NCBI GenBank assembly: GCA_021795795.1
Contig: JAJYPA010000033.1
Coordinates: forward strand, 1 to 34,101
Direction of reading: 5' to 3'
Origin: Pseudomonadota bacterium
GTDB taxonomy: Bacteria; Pseudomonadota; Gammaproteobacteria; Halothiobacillales; Halothiobacillaceae
Length of the DNA stretch: 34,101 nt
The position numbers were made by a program, and so were the translations under genes. This document shows positions 1 to 7,112 of the stretch, one piece after another (positions within the stretch are counted from its first letter, which is position 1; each line of letters begins with the position of its first letter). The notes under the pieces are model-generated. The model worked only from the letters and a program-made list of their open reading frames with translations, was not told where the DNA came from and did no database searches.

Positions 1-666
1 TTTTTCGATTTCAGATTTCGTGAGCTCTTTGATACCGAATTTCCCGAGATTGTACAAATCGATATGCTGACCGGCTACATCGCCAGTAGTGCCCAAACTC
101 CCACTAGTGATTCGCTCACCATTTTTTAATCGTAGGATTGCTTTATCCGTGTAGATTGCTGTCAAAGGAATCAGCCGGCGACAATAATCCCAAGCCGGCG
201 CATGCCAATATCCATAGATATAACCACCCCCATCCCAGAGCTTAATGGGGATATGTATTGTTGAGTTTCCTCCAGTGATCGTATCTGTGGCATACAGGTG
301 TCCAACGTGGAATCCGCCAACTCCGGATTTAAAGTAGAATTGGTCAACTTCCACATCAACCCGATAAGCCGGCTGAGTCCCATTATTTAGCCCAGCATTT
401 TTAAACGCCTTTACCAGATCGTTACGAAGCAACTCGAGATACGCTTCTGTTGGCAACGTGTGATCGGCAGTAGACTGTATCTGGCTCGATGCAGCAGTGA
501 CGGTCCCAAGCACGAAAGCATGTCCTTTAAACTCTTTCTGGACAAAGGTGGTATTACGCAACGGGCTATTTCCAGCGATATGCAGGTTGTTAGCGGCGCA
601 CCCACTCAGCAGTGCCGCAGCCCCCAAAGCGGCGATGGTGGCGGCGGTTTTCAAATTGCGGTTCAT
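1..666 (-). CDS. Lipoprotein, YajG-like, C-terminus cut by window edge
   Basis: An open frame runs from an ATG at 664-666 through position 1 without a stop (222 codons), so the C-terminus lies outside the window. The N-terminus MNRNLKTAATIAAL is a signal peptide ending in the lipobox LLSGC, with the lipidated cysteine near residue 23, so the product should be membrane-anchored and periplasm-facing. The start is supported by a strong minus-strand ribosome-binding site (AAGGAG) a few bases upstream. The region around LPTEAYLELLRNDLVKAFKNAG resembles the small YajG-type lipoproteins, in which an amphipathic helix precedes beta strands; this is a weak, by-eye similarity. The first 70 coding bases and the upstream DNA are nearly the same as those of the lipoprotein at 3227-3844, whereas the mature proteins differ. 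The function is unknown. Confidence 0.75.
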   Translation of the reverse strand, partial: MNRNLKTAATIAALGAAALLSGCAANNLHIAGNSPLRNTTFVQKEFKGHAFVLGTVTAASSQIQSTADHTLPTEAYLELLRNDLVKAFKNAGLNNGTQPAYRVDVEVDQFYFKSGVGGFHVGHLYATDTITGGNSTIHIPIKLWDGGGYIYGYWHAPAWDYCRRLIPLTAIYTDKAILRLKNGERITSGSLGTTGDVAGQHIDLYNLGKFGIKELTKSEIEK

Positions 667-710
667 GATGGAGTTCTCCTTGGTTGTCATCATGGGGTTA
701 TTGTATCACT
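596..710 (-). repeat. Direct repeat copy A: shared 5' end of two lipoprotein genes
   Basis: This 115-bp segment matches 3774-3888 with no indels and about eleven mismatches. It covers the signal-peptide codons, the ribosome-binding site and the putative -10 box of the lipoprotein gene ending at position 1. Homology fades on both sides, so only the expression and export module is shared. Confidence 0.8.
700..705 (-). promoter_or_regulatory. Possible -10 box of the left lipoprotein gene
   Basis: Read on the minus strand this is TACAAT, about 33 bases upstream of the ATG at 666. The same hexamer sits at the same spacing in the paralogous leader (3878-3883). I could not find a convincing -35 box, so the promoter is an inference from position and conservation. 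Confidence 0.3.
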
Positions 711-880
711 AAGACTTTGCTTGCGGACTTTTTCGCCGCGAGATCGCGTTGGGCAAGAGGGCCGCTTCGTCTGGAAGAGTTATGCGGATACAGGCCGAGC
801 ATGGCGTTCTGGGTGAGATCGGTACATGTTAGCTCTGCCATTGACAGACCACCCCACACGCGAAAATGCACTTGCCCATG

Positions 881-1444
881 CTAACGGTGAACAAAAATAT
901 TTAGAATGGCCCTGACAAGCAAGGCCAACTGCCGTCTTCGAGCCAGATAACTGGCAATTGGAGGTGAAGCGTGGTAGTAAATTGCAATCAGAAGCCGCCC
1001 CATTGTGGTGGGCGCAAGGACTTGGTCACGGAACCGCCTTAGCGCAATCACTTCCGGCGCATTATAATCACCATAAACGGCGGTCGCGATGAAACACCAG
1101 CCGAAATCTTTATACACCCCGCCGCAAAATGGACACAATGACCTTTGAGGCTTTCCATGATAGGTAACCATTCGCGGAACCATTGTTTTTTTGCAGTGAA
1201 GGCAAACCACCCTATCATCATGAGATCGGCCAGACGATTGTGCTTGAGCCTTTACGAGTATCGTGATTGATGTTGCCTTGAGCCCCTTTGCCCCTTGCTC
1301 GCCATCAAAGCGAACAATATCTCCATTACCGGGAAGTGCTGCCCCCTGAATGGATCGGACATTAAAATAGTACTCCTGGCCTTCGTCGGCGACGATGAAC
1401 CCATAACCTTTCTCTGCGGAAAACCATTTGATCGTGCCTTGCAC
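881..1444 (-). CDS. Cold-shock domain protein with zinc ribbon and CFI-box C-terminus
   Basis: This 187-residue protein has three parts. Residues 1-60 are a cold-shock (CSD) fold: GTIKWFSAEKGYGFI contains the RNP1 motif KGYGFI, while RNP2 is degenerate (EYYFNV), so nucleic-acid binding is likely. Residues 81-107 form a zinc ribbon with C81-x2-C84 and C104-x2-C107. Residues 116-187 contain CFIATAVYG and a hydrophobic helical tail (YYHASPPIASYL), matching the CFI-box C-terminal domain that recurs at the ends of many unrelated bacterial proteins. The start is a GTG at 1444 preceded by GGAGGA on the minus strand. It lies directly downstream of the lipoprotein gene at 1466-2041 (21 bp apart) and is probably cotranscribed with it. 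A role in RNA or single-stranded DNA binding at the membrane is inference. Confidence 0.75.
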   Translation of the reverse strand: MQGTIKWFSAEKGYGFIVADEGQEYYFNVRSIQGAALPGNGDIVRFDGEQGAKGLKATSITILVKAQAQSSGRSHDDRVVCLHCKKTMVPRMVTYHGKPQRSLCPFCGGVYKDFGWCFIATAVYGDYNAPEVIALRRFRDQVLAPTTMGRLLIAIYYHASPPIASYLARRRQLALLVRAILNIFVHR

Positions 1445-1465
1445 ACTAACTCCTCCCTAGAAAGG

Positions 1466-2041
1466 TCAAGAAAGCCCGTTGATATACCAACTCCCATTCT
1501 GTCCTTTAGTGAGATAAAAAATCTGCCTTGCATACTCCCCAGTGCTTTGGTAATAAAAAATTCCCACAAAATCTAACGCATTCTCCTGCTTGTTCGTGCG
1601 CCATCCAAACAACTTCTTGACCTGAAGACATCCACCATGAAACCCTTGTATCTGGCTATATGGGCCGTGATAAAAGTCCCATGCGGCTCCTGCGCCATTG
1701 CTGTTTGCAGCAATGTAAGGTAACAACGGGTTCAGGTCTGTCTCATATCCCATCTCTACTTTTGGCTGCAGGCAAGCAACCGTAGCCACCACCTTTTGAA
1801 TAAACGGCTCTGCCGAAGAAATTGTAGAAGCCAAAGCGGGACTAGGCTTATGAAAGCCCTTCACCGCTAAACCAATTTGCTCTGAAGCCGCACCTTCGGC
1901 GGGAGAATATCCAGGAAGTGATGTGACAGAAGGTTGCAAGAGGGAGTTGGGTGATGGCAGTTGTGGAAGTTGTGGCATATTGGCGCAGGCAGCCAAAGAT
2001 GTGCTGGCTATGACCAATGCGATAATGCGTCCATTTCTCAT
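1466..2041 (-). CDS. Lipoprotein of unknown function
   Basis: The protein has 191 residues. The N-terminus MRNGRIIALVIASTSLAAC is a lipoprotein signal with lipobox SLAAC, the lipidated cysteine being near residue 19. The next 30 residues are rich in proline, leucine and serine (QLPQLPSPNSLLQP), typical of a linker from the membrane anchor. The mature part has two cysteines (VACLQPK, GGCLQVK) that may form a disulfide in the periplasm, and it ends in NGSWYINGLS. Its layout (short anchor, linker, helical middle, tryptophan-containing last strand) resembles the lipoprotein at 3937-4518, but I cannot align them well. The start ATG has AGGAAA upstream. I do not recognise a family. It probably forms a two-gene unit with the cold-shock/CFI-box gene. 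Confidence 0.7.
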   Translation of the reverse strand: MRNGRIIALVIASTSLAACANMPQLPQLPSPNSLLQPSVTSLPGYSPAEGAASEQIGLAVKGFHKPSPALASTISSAEPFIQKVVATVACLQPKVEMGYETDLNPLLPYIAANSNGAGAAWDFYHGPYSQIQGFHGGCLQVKKLFGWRTNKQENALDFVGIFYYQSTGEYARQIFYLTKGQNGSWYINGLS

Positions 2042-2162
2042 TCGATCTATTTCCTATAACGCTGATGGCGGTTCAAAATTCTAGCAAAGAAACAATCTAT
2101 GTGAAATCTGGAAGTTTCTCCCAGGCCAGAACGGAAATGGCGCCGGCCCCAACGCAGGATCC

Positions 2163-2235
2163 TTCGTGTCCATCACGCCCGCCGCCTTCAACACAGCGGT
2201 CGGTCTCGTCATGCAGCACGTCCAGTCCGGGATCG
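2163..2235 (+). repeat. 73-bp perfect direct repeat, copy A
   Basis: Bases 2163-2235 are identical to 5223-5295 (offset exactly 3060). Weaker similarity extends upstream to about 2080, where the differences fall mainly at third codon positions of the coding frame. Homology stops abruptly after GGGATCG. Confidence 0.85.
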
Positions 2236-3179
2236 GCTGGATCGCGGCGGCCAATACCACCAGTCACATGAGCACCAGTTCCAGCAGTTCTCTGTTCACC
2301 GCCAGTGTGACCCACAAGGAAACAGCCAATACCGCTCCCGTCTGGACCGCCGTATTGCCGGAAGGATCGGCCCCCGGTCAGCAGGAAGGCTACCTGTTGC
2401 CCGTCCCGGGGTCTTCCGCTTCCACCCCACAGGCCGCCGTCGCCTCGCTCAACGTCAGCCAGGACGCCCAGACCATCGGCGGGCTTACCAACGCTACGGC
2501 GCAGTTCGGCAACAACTACCTGGGCCAACTCGAAGTCAACGGCGGCTACGTCTACGTCCCCGCCGGGGCCGGGGCGACCCTGCCTACAGCCGCGTTCCAG
2601 AGCTTTCTGCACTCCACGACCAAGAGCGGGTTCACGGGGCTGTTCTTTGATATCATCATGGCGGTAATTGCGGTCGTGGCTTCAGTAGTAACATTCGGGG
2701 CGGCGATACCTGGGGTCATGGCTGCTGCGGCAGGTTTTCTTACCGGCATGGTCTATGATGTTGTCGCAAATGGAGGGCCAGGGTTTACCAGTATTCAAGA
2801 GCATCTAGTGGGTGGCAACTGTGGCGGTAACAACCAGAAATGCCTGGCAGGGCCGCCTGTTACTATGAACGCCGCTTATACATCGGCCCAAGAGTTTGAC
2901 GGCTACCAAGAAGGTTACACAAACTCGGACACCAATCCGACCAGCACCAACGGCAACCAATGGGATTATTTGCCGCAAACAGCGTCCGAAGTAGAACAGT
3001 CGCCACAGAATGTGCAGGGTGGATTCGGGCAGGGTTACCAGCAAACCACCATTACACCTGGGCAGGCGCAGAAAGGCGAAACACTCTCTGATATGGCTAA
3101 CCAGGCGCAGAAAACCGGAAGCGGGTATATCAACTTCGGAAGTAATACAGGTGGCATAACTGGGGCTGGCATCCCGTAA
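2166..3179 (+). CDS. Unknown protein with one hydrophobic segment, probably 5'-truncated
   Basis: The frame is open from just after a TAG at 2082-2084 to the stop at 3177-3179. The only usual start near the front is the GTG at 2166, giving 337 residues. Codons upstream of that GTG (reading PGQNGNGAGPN) differ from the second copy at 5.2 kb mainly at third positions, so this frame was once translated further upstream; the true 5' end seems lost or uses an unusual start. The protein is rich in serine, threonine, asparagine and glutamine. A hydrophobic stretch lies around residues 157-200 (MAVIAVVASVVTFGAAIPGVM), followed by a low-complexity tail with CGGNNQKC and many Gly/Gln. It looks like a membrane-associated or secreted surface protein. 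I do not recognise a family. It is the only plus-strand gene among the minus-strand genes here. Confidence 0.6.
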   Translation: MSITPAAFNTAVGLVMQHVQSGIGWIAAANTTSHMSTSSSSSLFTASVTHKETANTAPVWTAVLPEGSAPGQQEGYLLPVPGSSASTPQAAVASLNVSQDAQTIGGLTNATAQFGNNYLGQLEVNGGYVYVPAGAGATLPTAAFQSFLHSTTKSGFTGLFFDIIMAVIAVVASVVTFGAAIPGVMAAAAGFLTGMVYDVVANGGPGFTSIQEHLVGGNCGGNNQKCLAGPPVTMNAAYTSAQEFDGYQEGYTNSDTNPTSTNGNQWDYLPQTASEVEQSPQNVQGGFGQGYQQTTITPGQAQKGETLSDMANQAQKTGSGYINFGSNTGGITGAGIP

Positions 3180-3185
3180 CAATAA

Positions 3186-3213
3186 GGCGACGATACACGT
3201 CGCCCATTTGCTT
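3186..3213 (+). terminator. Likely terminator after the unknown gene
   Basis: GGCGACG (3186-3192) pairs with CGTCGCC (3198-3204) across a 5-base loop, giving a 7-bp GC-rich stem just after the stop at 3179. The following bases are only moderately T-rich. The hairpin sits between two converging genes and could serve both. Confidence 0.5.
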
Positions 3214-3226
3214 TAATATGATGCTT

Positions 3227-3844
3227 TTATGTAGGACTACCATTACCCGTTGCCATCAACGCATCAATAAACTGTGAGTTGTTTACCATTTTCTGGATGC
3301 CATCTGACATAAGCTCGCTTGTGTCGCGAGACCCCGTCGAGTAAAAATGATGATGAAACTTACGATCATCTATTTTGACGTCTCCGGCAGAAATAACTTT
3401 ACCGTCGCTTGATTTTACACTATAGGTCATGAGGAGCCTGCCAGTATAGTTAACCGATAGCAGATGGACGTGATTTGAAACAAAAAAACCTTTTATCACA
3501 ACATAGACGATCTTGTTTCCACCTCGTCCCATCTTGAACCCTCGCTCACGCAAAGCTTCCTCGATATACTGTTTAAAGTCTTTGGCAACAGGCATATATA
3601 TACCAGCCATAGGAATACCAAGGCCATCTTTTTTTGCTGTGACCTCATTATGGTGTTGTTTCTCATTCTTCACGATTACATCAACGACAACTTTGTCAGC
3701 CCCTGGCACCTCGGTCACACTAGGTTCACGCATGTAATGGGGATGTACTGTACCAGGCACGAAAGCTACTGTAGCGCACCCACTCAGCAGTGCGGCTGCC
3801 CCCATAGCGGCGATGGTGGCTGTGGTTTTGATCTTGCGGTTCAT
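3227..3844 (-). CDS. Lipoprotein, YajG-like
   Basis: The product is 205 residues if translation begins at the ATG at 3842-3844, which has an AAGGAG ribosome-binding site; an in-frame ATG ten codons upstream lies before that site and is rejected. The signal peptide MNRKIKTTATIAAMGAAALLSGC ends in lipobox LLSGC. The mature domain alternates helix and strands (YIEEALRERGFKMG, then KIVYVVIKGFFVSN), a layout like YajG-family outer-membrane lipoproteins; this match is by eye. Signal peptide and leader are about 90% identical at DNA level to the gene at the left edge of the window, while the mature parts are diverged. Several histidines (KFHHHFYSTG, EKQHHNE) are notable but no metal site is evident. 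The function is unknown. Confidence 0.75.
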   Translation of the reverse strand: MNRKIKTTATIAAMGAAALLSGCATVAFVPGTVHPHYMREPSVTEVPGADKVVVDVIVKNEKQHHNEVTAKKDGLGIPMAGIYMPVAKDFKQYIEEALRERGFKMGRGGNKIVYVVIKGFFVSNHVHLLSVNYTGRLLMTYSVKSSDGKVISAGDVKIDDRKFHHHFYSTGSRDTSELMSDGIQKMVNNSQFIDALMATGNGSPT

Positions 3845-3888
3845 GATGGAGTTCTCCTTGGTTGTTATCATGGGGGTATTGTATCATT
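3774..3888 (-). repeat. Direct repeat copy B: shared 5' end of two lipoprotein genes
   Basis: This is the counterpart of 596-710 at an offset of 3178 bp. It holds the signal-peptide codons, ribosome-binding site and putative -10 box (3878-3883) of the lipoprotein gene at 3227-3844. Confidence 0.8.
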
Positions 3889-3936
3889 GCGCCCCAACTG
3901 CTTCTGGTTTTATGAGCGCAATGACAAGCCCAAACT

Positions 3937-4518
3937 CTAACCATTGAATATGGTTTTAATTTGCCAACCCTCACCCATGTTGATAAGGGTTGGGGTTACC
4001 GTTACGCATGTCTGACTGATGGAGGAACAAAGATTGGCGGAAAAAGAGAAGCTGTTGGCGGTGATAACCTGCCAACTGCCTACGGACTGGACATGCAGCG
4101 GAACGTTCTGAGGGGCGTTGACCGGCCAACTAAAGGGTGCGTCGCATGAATAATTCCCTGGCAGCGCGTACATTTCGGCTCCGCGACAATCAAGCCCAGA
4201 CATCCATGCTCTCAAAATTGCGTTTATGGCTGGTTGCGCCTGCTGCACCGCATTTTGCAAACTGACGTTCCCTTCCGCATGGGCTGATTGCATTACTAGG
4301 TTGCTGGCTGCTTGAGCCATTGCAGGGGAAACCGGGGCTCCGGCGTCCATGATTGAAGCTTGACCACTAGGCGCTAGATCCGCATTCATCTTCGCAAGCC
4401 CATTATTCATACTGGTTAGGGCGCCGTTTACACCCTGGCACCCGGAAAGTCCTGCTGCGACACCACAAATGACCGACATATAAAGCCATGGCGCCCTGCT
4501 TCTCTTATTCCCAATCAT
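3937..4518 (-). CDS. Lipoprotein of unknown function
   Basis: The protein has 193 residues. The signal peptide has a basic start (MIGNKRSRAPW), a hydrophobic core (LYMSVICGVAAGLSGC) and the lipobox GLSGC, with the lipidated cysteine near residue 27. Residues 30-110 are alanine-, asparagine- and glutamine-rich and probably helical (MNNGLAKMNADLAPSG, VQQAQPAINAILRAW). The C-terminal part contains four cysteines (LDCRGAE, NYSCDAP, ANLCSS, QTCVTV), suitable for two disulfides, and ends in GEGWQIKTIFNG. I do not recognise a family. It points the same way as the neighbouring lipoprotein at 3227-3844, 92 bp apart. As a periplasmic lipoprotein next to a secretion/pilus block it could be an accessory subunit, but nothing in the sequence proves this. 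Confidence 0.7.
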   Translation of the reverse strand: MIGNKRSRAPWLYMSVICGVAAGLSGCQGVNGALTSMNNGLAKMNADLAPSGQASIMDAGAPVSPAMAQAASNLVMQSAHAEGNVSLQNAVQQAQPAINAILRAWMSGLDCRGAEMYALPGNYSCDAPFSWPVNAPQNVPLHVQSVGSWQVITANSFSFSANLCSSISQTCVTVTPTLINMGEGWQIKTIFNG

Positions 4519-4622
4519 GAGTTTTCCTTTGGATAGTTCGTGAATGACGCCTTGTAACGTATGGTTGTCATACTTTTAGCAAGGTTCGATACAGCAACTT
4601 TTATTGGACCATTTACGGTGCT

Positions 4623-4648
4623 GGAGGATGGGGGAGTGGGGCGGGGGG
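4623..4648 (+). other. G-rich tract
   Basis: The plus strand has three runs of four to six G within 26 bases, plus two GG pairs before them. It lies in the 196-bp gap between minus-strand genes. It could fold as a two-tetrad quadruplex but lacks four runs of three. Confidence 0.3.
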
Positions 4649-4714
4649 CGTCTGATCTTCACCACGGCTGAAGCCAGTAGCAGGCTCACGCTCTCCATGC
4701 TCCAGGGCACCGTA

Positions 4715-5068
4715 TTAACTGGCAGGTGGCATAATGATGATGCCATTTTTGAAGCGTTGGTGAAGCACGACGAGAACAATTACAGCCAACCCCTGAGCCC
4801 CAAGCAACACATAAGGGAGAACTGGCGCGTGCTGGTGCGTTTCAGCGGCGCCAATGGAGAGGATAGCTTGCGTCACCCAGAGGGATGGTGAAAGGAAAAT
4901 GATATTGACGACATCGAGGATGATCGTGGCAATGCCAAACGGTAGACCTTGTCCATAGGCAAATACCGCTAAGCCAGCCGCAAGGATGGTCATCCAAGGT
5001 CCTGCAAGCGGGATAAAAATAGCAATAAAAGCAATTATTAACGCTGCGAATCCAAATCCCTTCTGCAT
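4715..5068 (-). CDS. Small integral membrane protein, unknown
   Basis: The protein has 117 residues, almost all hydrophobic. Four membrane segments are apparent: residues 5-22 (GFAALIIAFIAIFIPLAG), 24-42 (PWMTILAAGLAVFAYGQG), 43-62 (LPFGIATIILDVVNIIFLS) and 84-103 (VLPYVLLGAQGLAVIVLVVL). The tail (HQRFKNGIIIMPPAS) is short. No motif of a known transporter or enzyme is visible. It is on the minus strand, facing away from the virB block. The function is unknown; proteins of this kind are common on conjugative elements, sometimes as exclusion or stability factors, but I have no sequence evidence for either. Confidence 0.65.
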   Translation of the reverse strand: MQKGFGFAALIIAFIAIFIPLAGPWMTILAAGLAVFAYGQGLPFGIATIILDVVNIIFLSPSLWVTQAILSIGAAETHQHAPVLPYVLLGAQGLAVIVLVVLHQRFKNGIIIMPPAS

Positions 5069-5222
5069 GCGGACACCCTTTTGTGGCGTTAGTAGTTAGC
5101 GGCAGTAATTGGCATGGAACCACCATTGCCATATAGGATGGTAGCAAAGAAACCGCCCATAGAAAATTGGGCACATCATCCCCGGCCAGAACGGTAATGG
5201 TGCCGGCCCCAACACGGGATCT

Positions 5223-5295
5223 TTCGTGTCCATCACGCCCGCCGCCTTCAACACAGCGGTCGGTCTCGTCATGCAGCACGTCCAGTCCGGGATCG
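5223..5295 (+). repeat. 73-bp perfect direct repeat, copy B
   Basis: Identical to 2163-2235. The repeat stops directly before the palindrome at 5298-5316. Confidence 0.85.
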
Positions 5296-5297
5296 AC

Positions 5298-5316
5298 CGG
5301 GATCAATTTGATCCCG
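5298..5316. repeat. Palindromic repeat CGGGATCAATTTGATCCCG, copy 1
   Basis: A 19-base near-perfect palindrome (9-bp arms around one T) that recurs identically at 9446-9464 and 9571-9589. Here it marks the exact point where homology of the decayed duplicate with its parent gene ends. It could be a REP-like element, a recombination scar or a protein-binding site. Confidence 0.75.
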
Positions 5317-5363
5317 AAGCCCCACGTCGTTCAGTGGGTCCAACCTGCCGCATAAACCAATAA

Positions 5364-5415
5364 CTGAAATTTTGTCCTTTTAATACTGAAAAACAGCTAG
5401 AAAACATAGGCTAAC
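5364..5415 (+). promoter_or_regulatory. AT-rich leader, possible promoter of the virB/pil block
   Basis: The stretch between the relic and virB8 is clearly more AT-rich than its surroundings, as expected for a promoter at the head of a long operon. No clean -35/-10 pair with proper spacing is visible, so this rests on position and composition. Confidence 0.25.
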
Positions 5416-5429
5416 ATGTCCCGAACAGA

Positions 5430-6137
5430 ATGGAGACAGCGCCCTTGTTCGCAAAGAAACGCCCGGCATCAACAGACAACGTTCCGGCCACACACCGCAG
5501 TAATACGCCCAAGGGCGCGTGGTATGAGATCTATATCAAACCCATGGTGGAGCGCAATCGGGCGTTCATGCTGGCAACCATTCTGGGGGTTGCCTGTGTA
5601 TTTCTCGCGGCTGCACTTTTTGAATTAATACCGCTACACAAAGACGTGCCATGGATCGTCCCTGTCAACGCCAACACGGGAATGCCAACTGCACACCCCA
5701 TTCAAATCGTGGGGCAATTCACCCCGAATCAACTGGAGGTGCAGTATTTCATGGCGGTATGGGTACGCGACATGCTGACCTTGAACCGCACGCTTACCGT
5801 CGGGTATCTCAAGCATGCCTATGGCGAAACCAGTGGACCTGCTGTGCAGCTATTCAAAAACTGGGTCGGCATTCACAAACCAATCTACGTTCTCGAGACC
5901 AAACCTGGTCTGATCGGAACCGTCACCATCGATAGCACGAGTTTCATGAGCCCTGGCCACGCTTTTATTCGTGCCACGCGAACGAAAGAAATACACGGTA
6001 AAACCACGCCGCAACAGTTCGATATCACCATCTCCTATACACTCACCCCGCCCACCACCGTGGAACAGGCTTACGCAAATCCAATTGGTTTCAGGGTGAT
6101 GAACTTCTCCATTACACCGAGTCTGTCCCAGCCGTGA
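5430..6137 (+). CDS. virB8: VirB8-family type IV secretion protein
   Basis: The protein has 235 residues. VirB8 is a bitopic inner-membrane protein that nucleates the type IV secretion channel and contacts VirB9 and VirB10. The sequence has a cytoplasmic N-terminus (1-45), one membrane span at about 47-68 (FMLATILGVACVFLAAALF) and a periplasmic domain. The family hallmarks are the stretch beginning DVPWIVPVN, the helical segment VQYFMAVWVRDMLTLNR and the C-terminal NPxG motif, here YANPIGFRVMNF. The length matches the family. The ATG at 5430 has a poor ribosome-binding site. It heads the plus-strand block and is followed by virB9 and virB10 in the usual order, which strengthens the call. Confidence 0.85.
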   Translation: METAPLFAKKRPASTDNVPATHRSNTPKGAWYEIYIKPMVERNRAFMLATILGVACVFLAAALFELIPLHKDVPWIVPVNANTGMPTAHPIQIVGQFTPNQLEVQYFMAVWVRDMLTLNRTLTVGYLKHAYGETSGPAVQLFKNWVGIHKPIYVLETKPGLIGTVTIDSTSFMSPGHAFIRATRTKEIHGKTTPQQFDITISYTLTPPTTVEQAYANPIGFRVMNFSITPSLSQP

Positions 6138-6310
6138 AGGATTATCTGATGCCGGGGCGGGATCTGCAACCAGTCGTGGTCACGGCGGCGCTGCCACTCA
6201 TGCCCGCCAGAATAGTCACCCACGCTGGTCCAGGTCAACGGCCAAGGACCCCCCTCATTCAGTTTCGTTTTCAATTGCCAAAAAGGTACGGCCATGCATT
6301 CATTCAATAA
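6134..6310 (+). CDS. Possible small overlapping ORF between virB8 and virB9
   Basis: A 58-codon frame starts at a GTG that overlaps the virB8 stop (GTGA) and ends 17 bp inside virB9, the spacing expected of a coupled gene. It would explain an otherwise odd 156-bp gap in a compact operon, where some systems carry the small lipoprotein VirB7. However, the product (VKDYLMPGRDLQPVVV and so on) has no signal peptide or lipobox, is rich in Pro and Arg, and matches no family I know. It may equally be untranslated spacer. Confidence 0.25.
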   Translation: MKDYLMPGRDLQPVVVTAALPLMPARIVTHAGPGQRPRTPLIQFRFQLPKRYGHAFIQ

Positions 6311-7112
6311 ACACCCTATGTTGCGCCTGTGCGCGTTCGCCCTCTGTCTGGCGCCGATATCCGTCTCCTGCGCCTTTGCCGACGGCGCCATCCCGATCGT
6401 ATCGCCAGACAGCCATAACGTCGTGCGCTTCACTTACAGCAAGCAAACGGTTTTCCACATCAAGACACGCCCGCACATGATTACCGATTTACGGCTCGCA
6501 CCGGGCGAGACCATGGAGATGTTGGTGCTCGGCAATACCGATCAGTGGATAACGGCATCGGCACCCGGCAACGTGTTCCTGAAACCCACGCAACCGGGCC
6601 TCGAGACCTCCGGAACACTGGTCACCAATCTGCGCACCTATCAACTACTGATCACGTCCAGTAAGAATAATGATTGGTACCAGCAGGTCTCCTGGATGTC
6701 TGGCCCGATGGTGGCCCTGAAATCTTCCTTGCCCAATTATGCGCAGTCTGAGTCCACCCCTGCGCAAACTCCAACCTTGAAGACGCTGAATCATGGCAGG
6801 TCACACCAAAACGAAGGCCAAGCAGAAAACATTAAAAACATGAGCAACCTGAGTTTCAACTATCGGGTCAGCGGCGATGCTTCTTTCAAACCCACTGAAG
6901 TCTTCGACAACGGCACCTTCACCTGGATAGCCGTCCCACTGTCCGGCAACGCGCCGATGCCGGCGCTCTTCGTCCGGGAACACGGGCAATATGCCATCGC
7001 TAATTACACCATTCGCGGGCATTACATGATCGTTCAGCAACTGTTCAAAAAGGCAGAACTCCGCATTGGCGACCGCAAAGTCTTCATTACCCAGGAGCCT
7101 CATCATGGTTAA
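6294..7112 (+). CDS. virB9: VirB9/TrbG-family type IV secretion protein
   Basis: The protein has 272 residues. VirB9 forms the outer-membrane core ring with VirB7 and VirB10. A Sec signal peptide spans about residues 1-29 (LRLCAFALCLAPISVSCAFA). The N-terminal domain has the family pattern DLRLAPGETMEMLVLGNTDQW, followed by TNLRTYQLLI near residue 120. After a linker rich in Pro, Thr and Gln comes the C-terminal beta domain: FNYRVSGDASFKPTEVFDNG, TFTWIAVPLSG, PALFVREHGQYAIANYTIRG and a closing IGDRKVFITQ. The length is normal. It overlaps the virB10 start by 8 bp, implying coupled translation. Confidence 0.88.
   Translation: MHSFNKHPMLRLCAFALCLAPISVSCAFADGAIPIVSPDSHNVVRFTYSKQTVFHIKTRPHMITDLRLAPGETMEMLVLGNTDQWITASAPGNVFLKPTQPGLETSGTLVTNLRTYQLLITSSKNNDWYQQVSWMSGPMVALKSSLPNYAQSESTPAQTPTLKTLNHGRSHQNEGQAENIKNMSNLSFNYRVSGDASFKPTEVFDNGTFTWIAVPLSGNAPMPALFVREHGQYAIANYTIRGHYMIVQQLFKKAELRIGDRKVFITQEPHHG

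Larger units (their letters stand above)
5152..5363 (+). pseudogene. Decayed duplicate of the start of the gene at 2.2-3.2 kb
   Basis: From about 5152 to 5295 this copies the front of the unknown gene at 2166-3179, with 73 bp fully identical. In the ancestral frame a TAG lies at about 5158-5160, then codons for PGQNGNGAGPNTGSFVS and ITPAAFNTAVGLVMQHVQSG. At 5296 the homology ends at a palindrome, and the frame continues through unrelated codons to a stop at 5361-5363. There is no start codon and the remainder of the gene is missing, so this is a relic. Several differences between the copies are synonymous, so they diverged while still coding. With the palindrome it fills most of the 361-bp gap before virB8. 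Confidence 0.65.

Noticed and set aside
2097..2612. Long minus-strand frame opposite the unknown gene at 2.2-3.2 kb
   Set aside because: Gly/Arg/Asp-rich composition typical of an antisense shadow in GC-rich coding DNA; the plus frame shows synonymous differences between the two copies.
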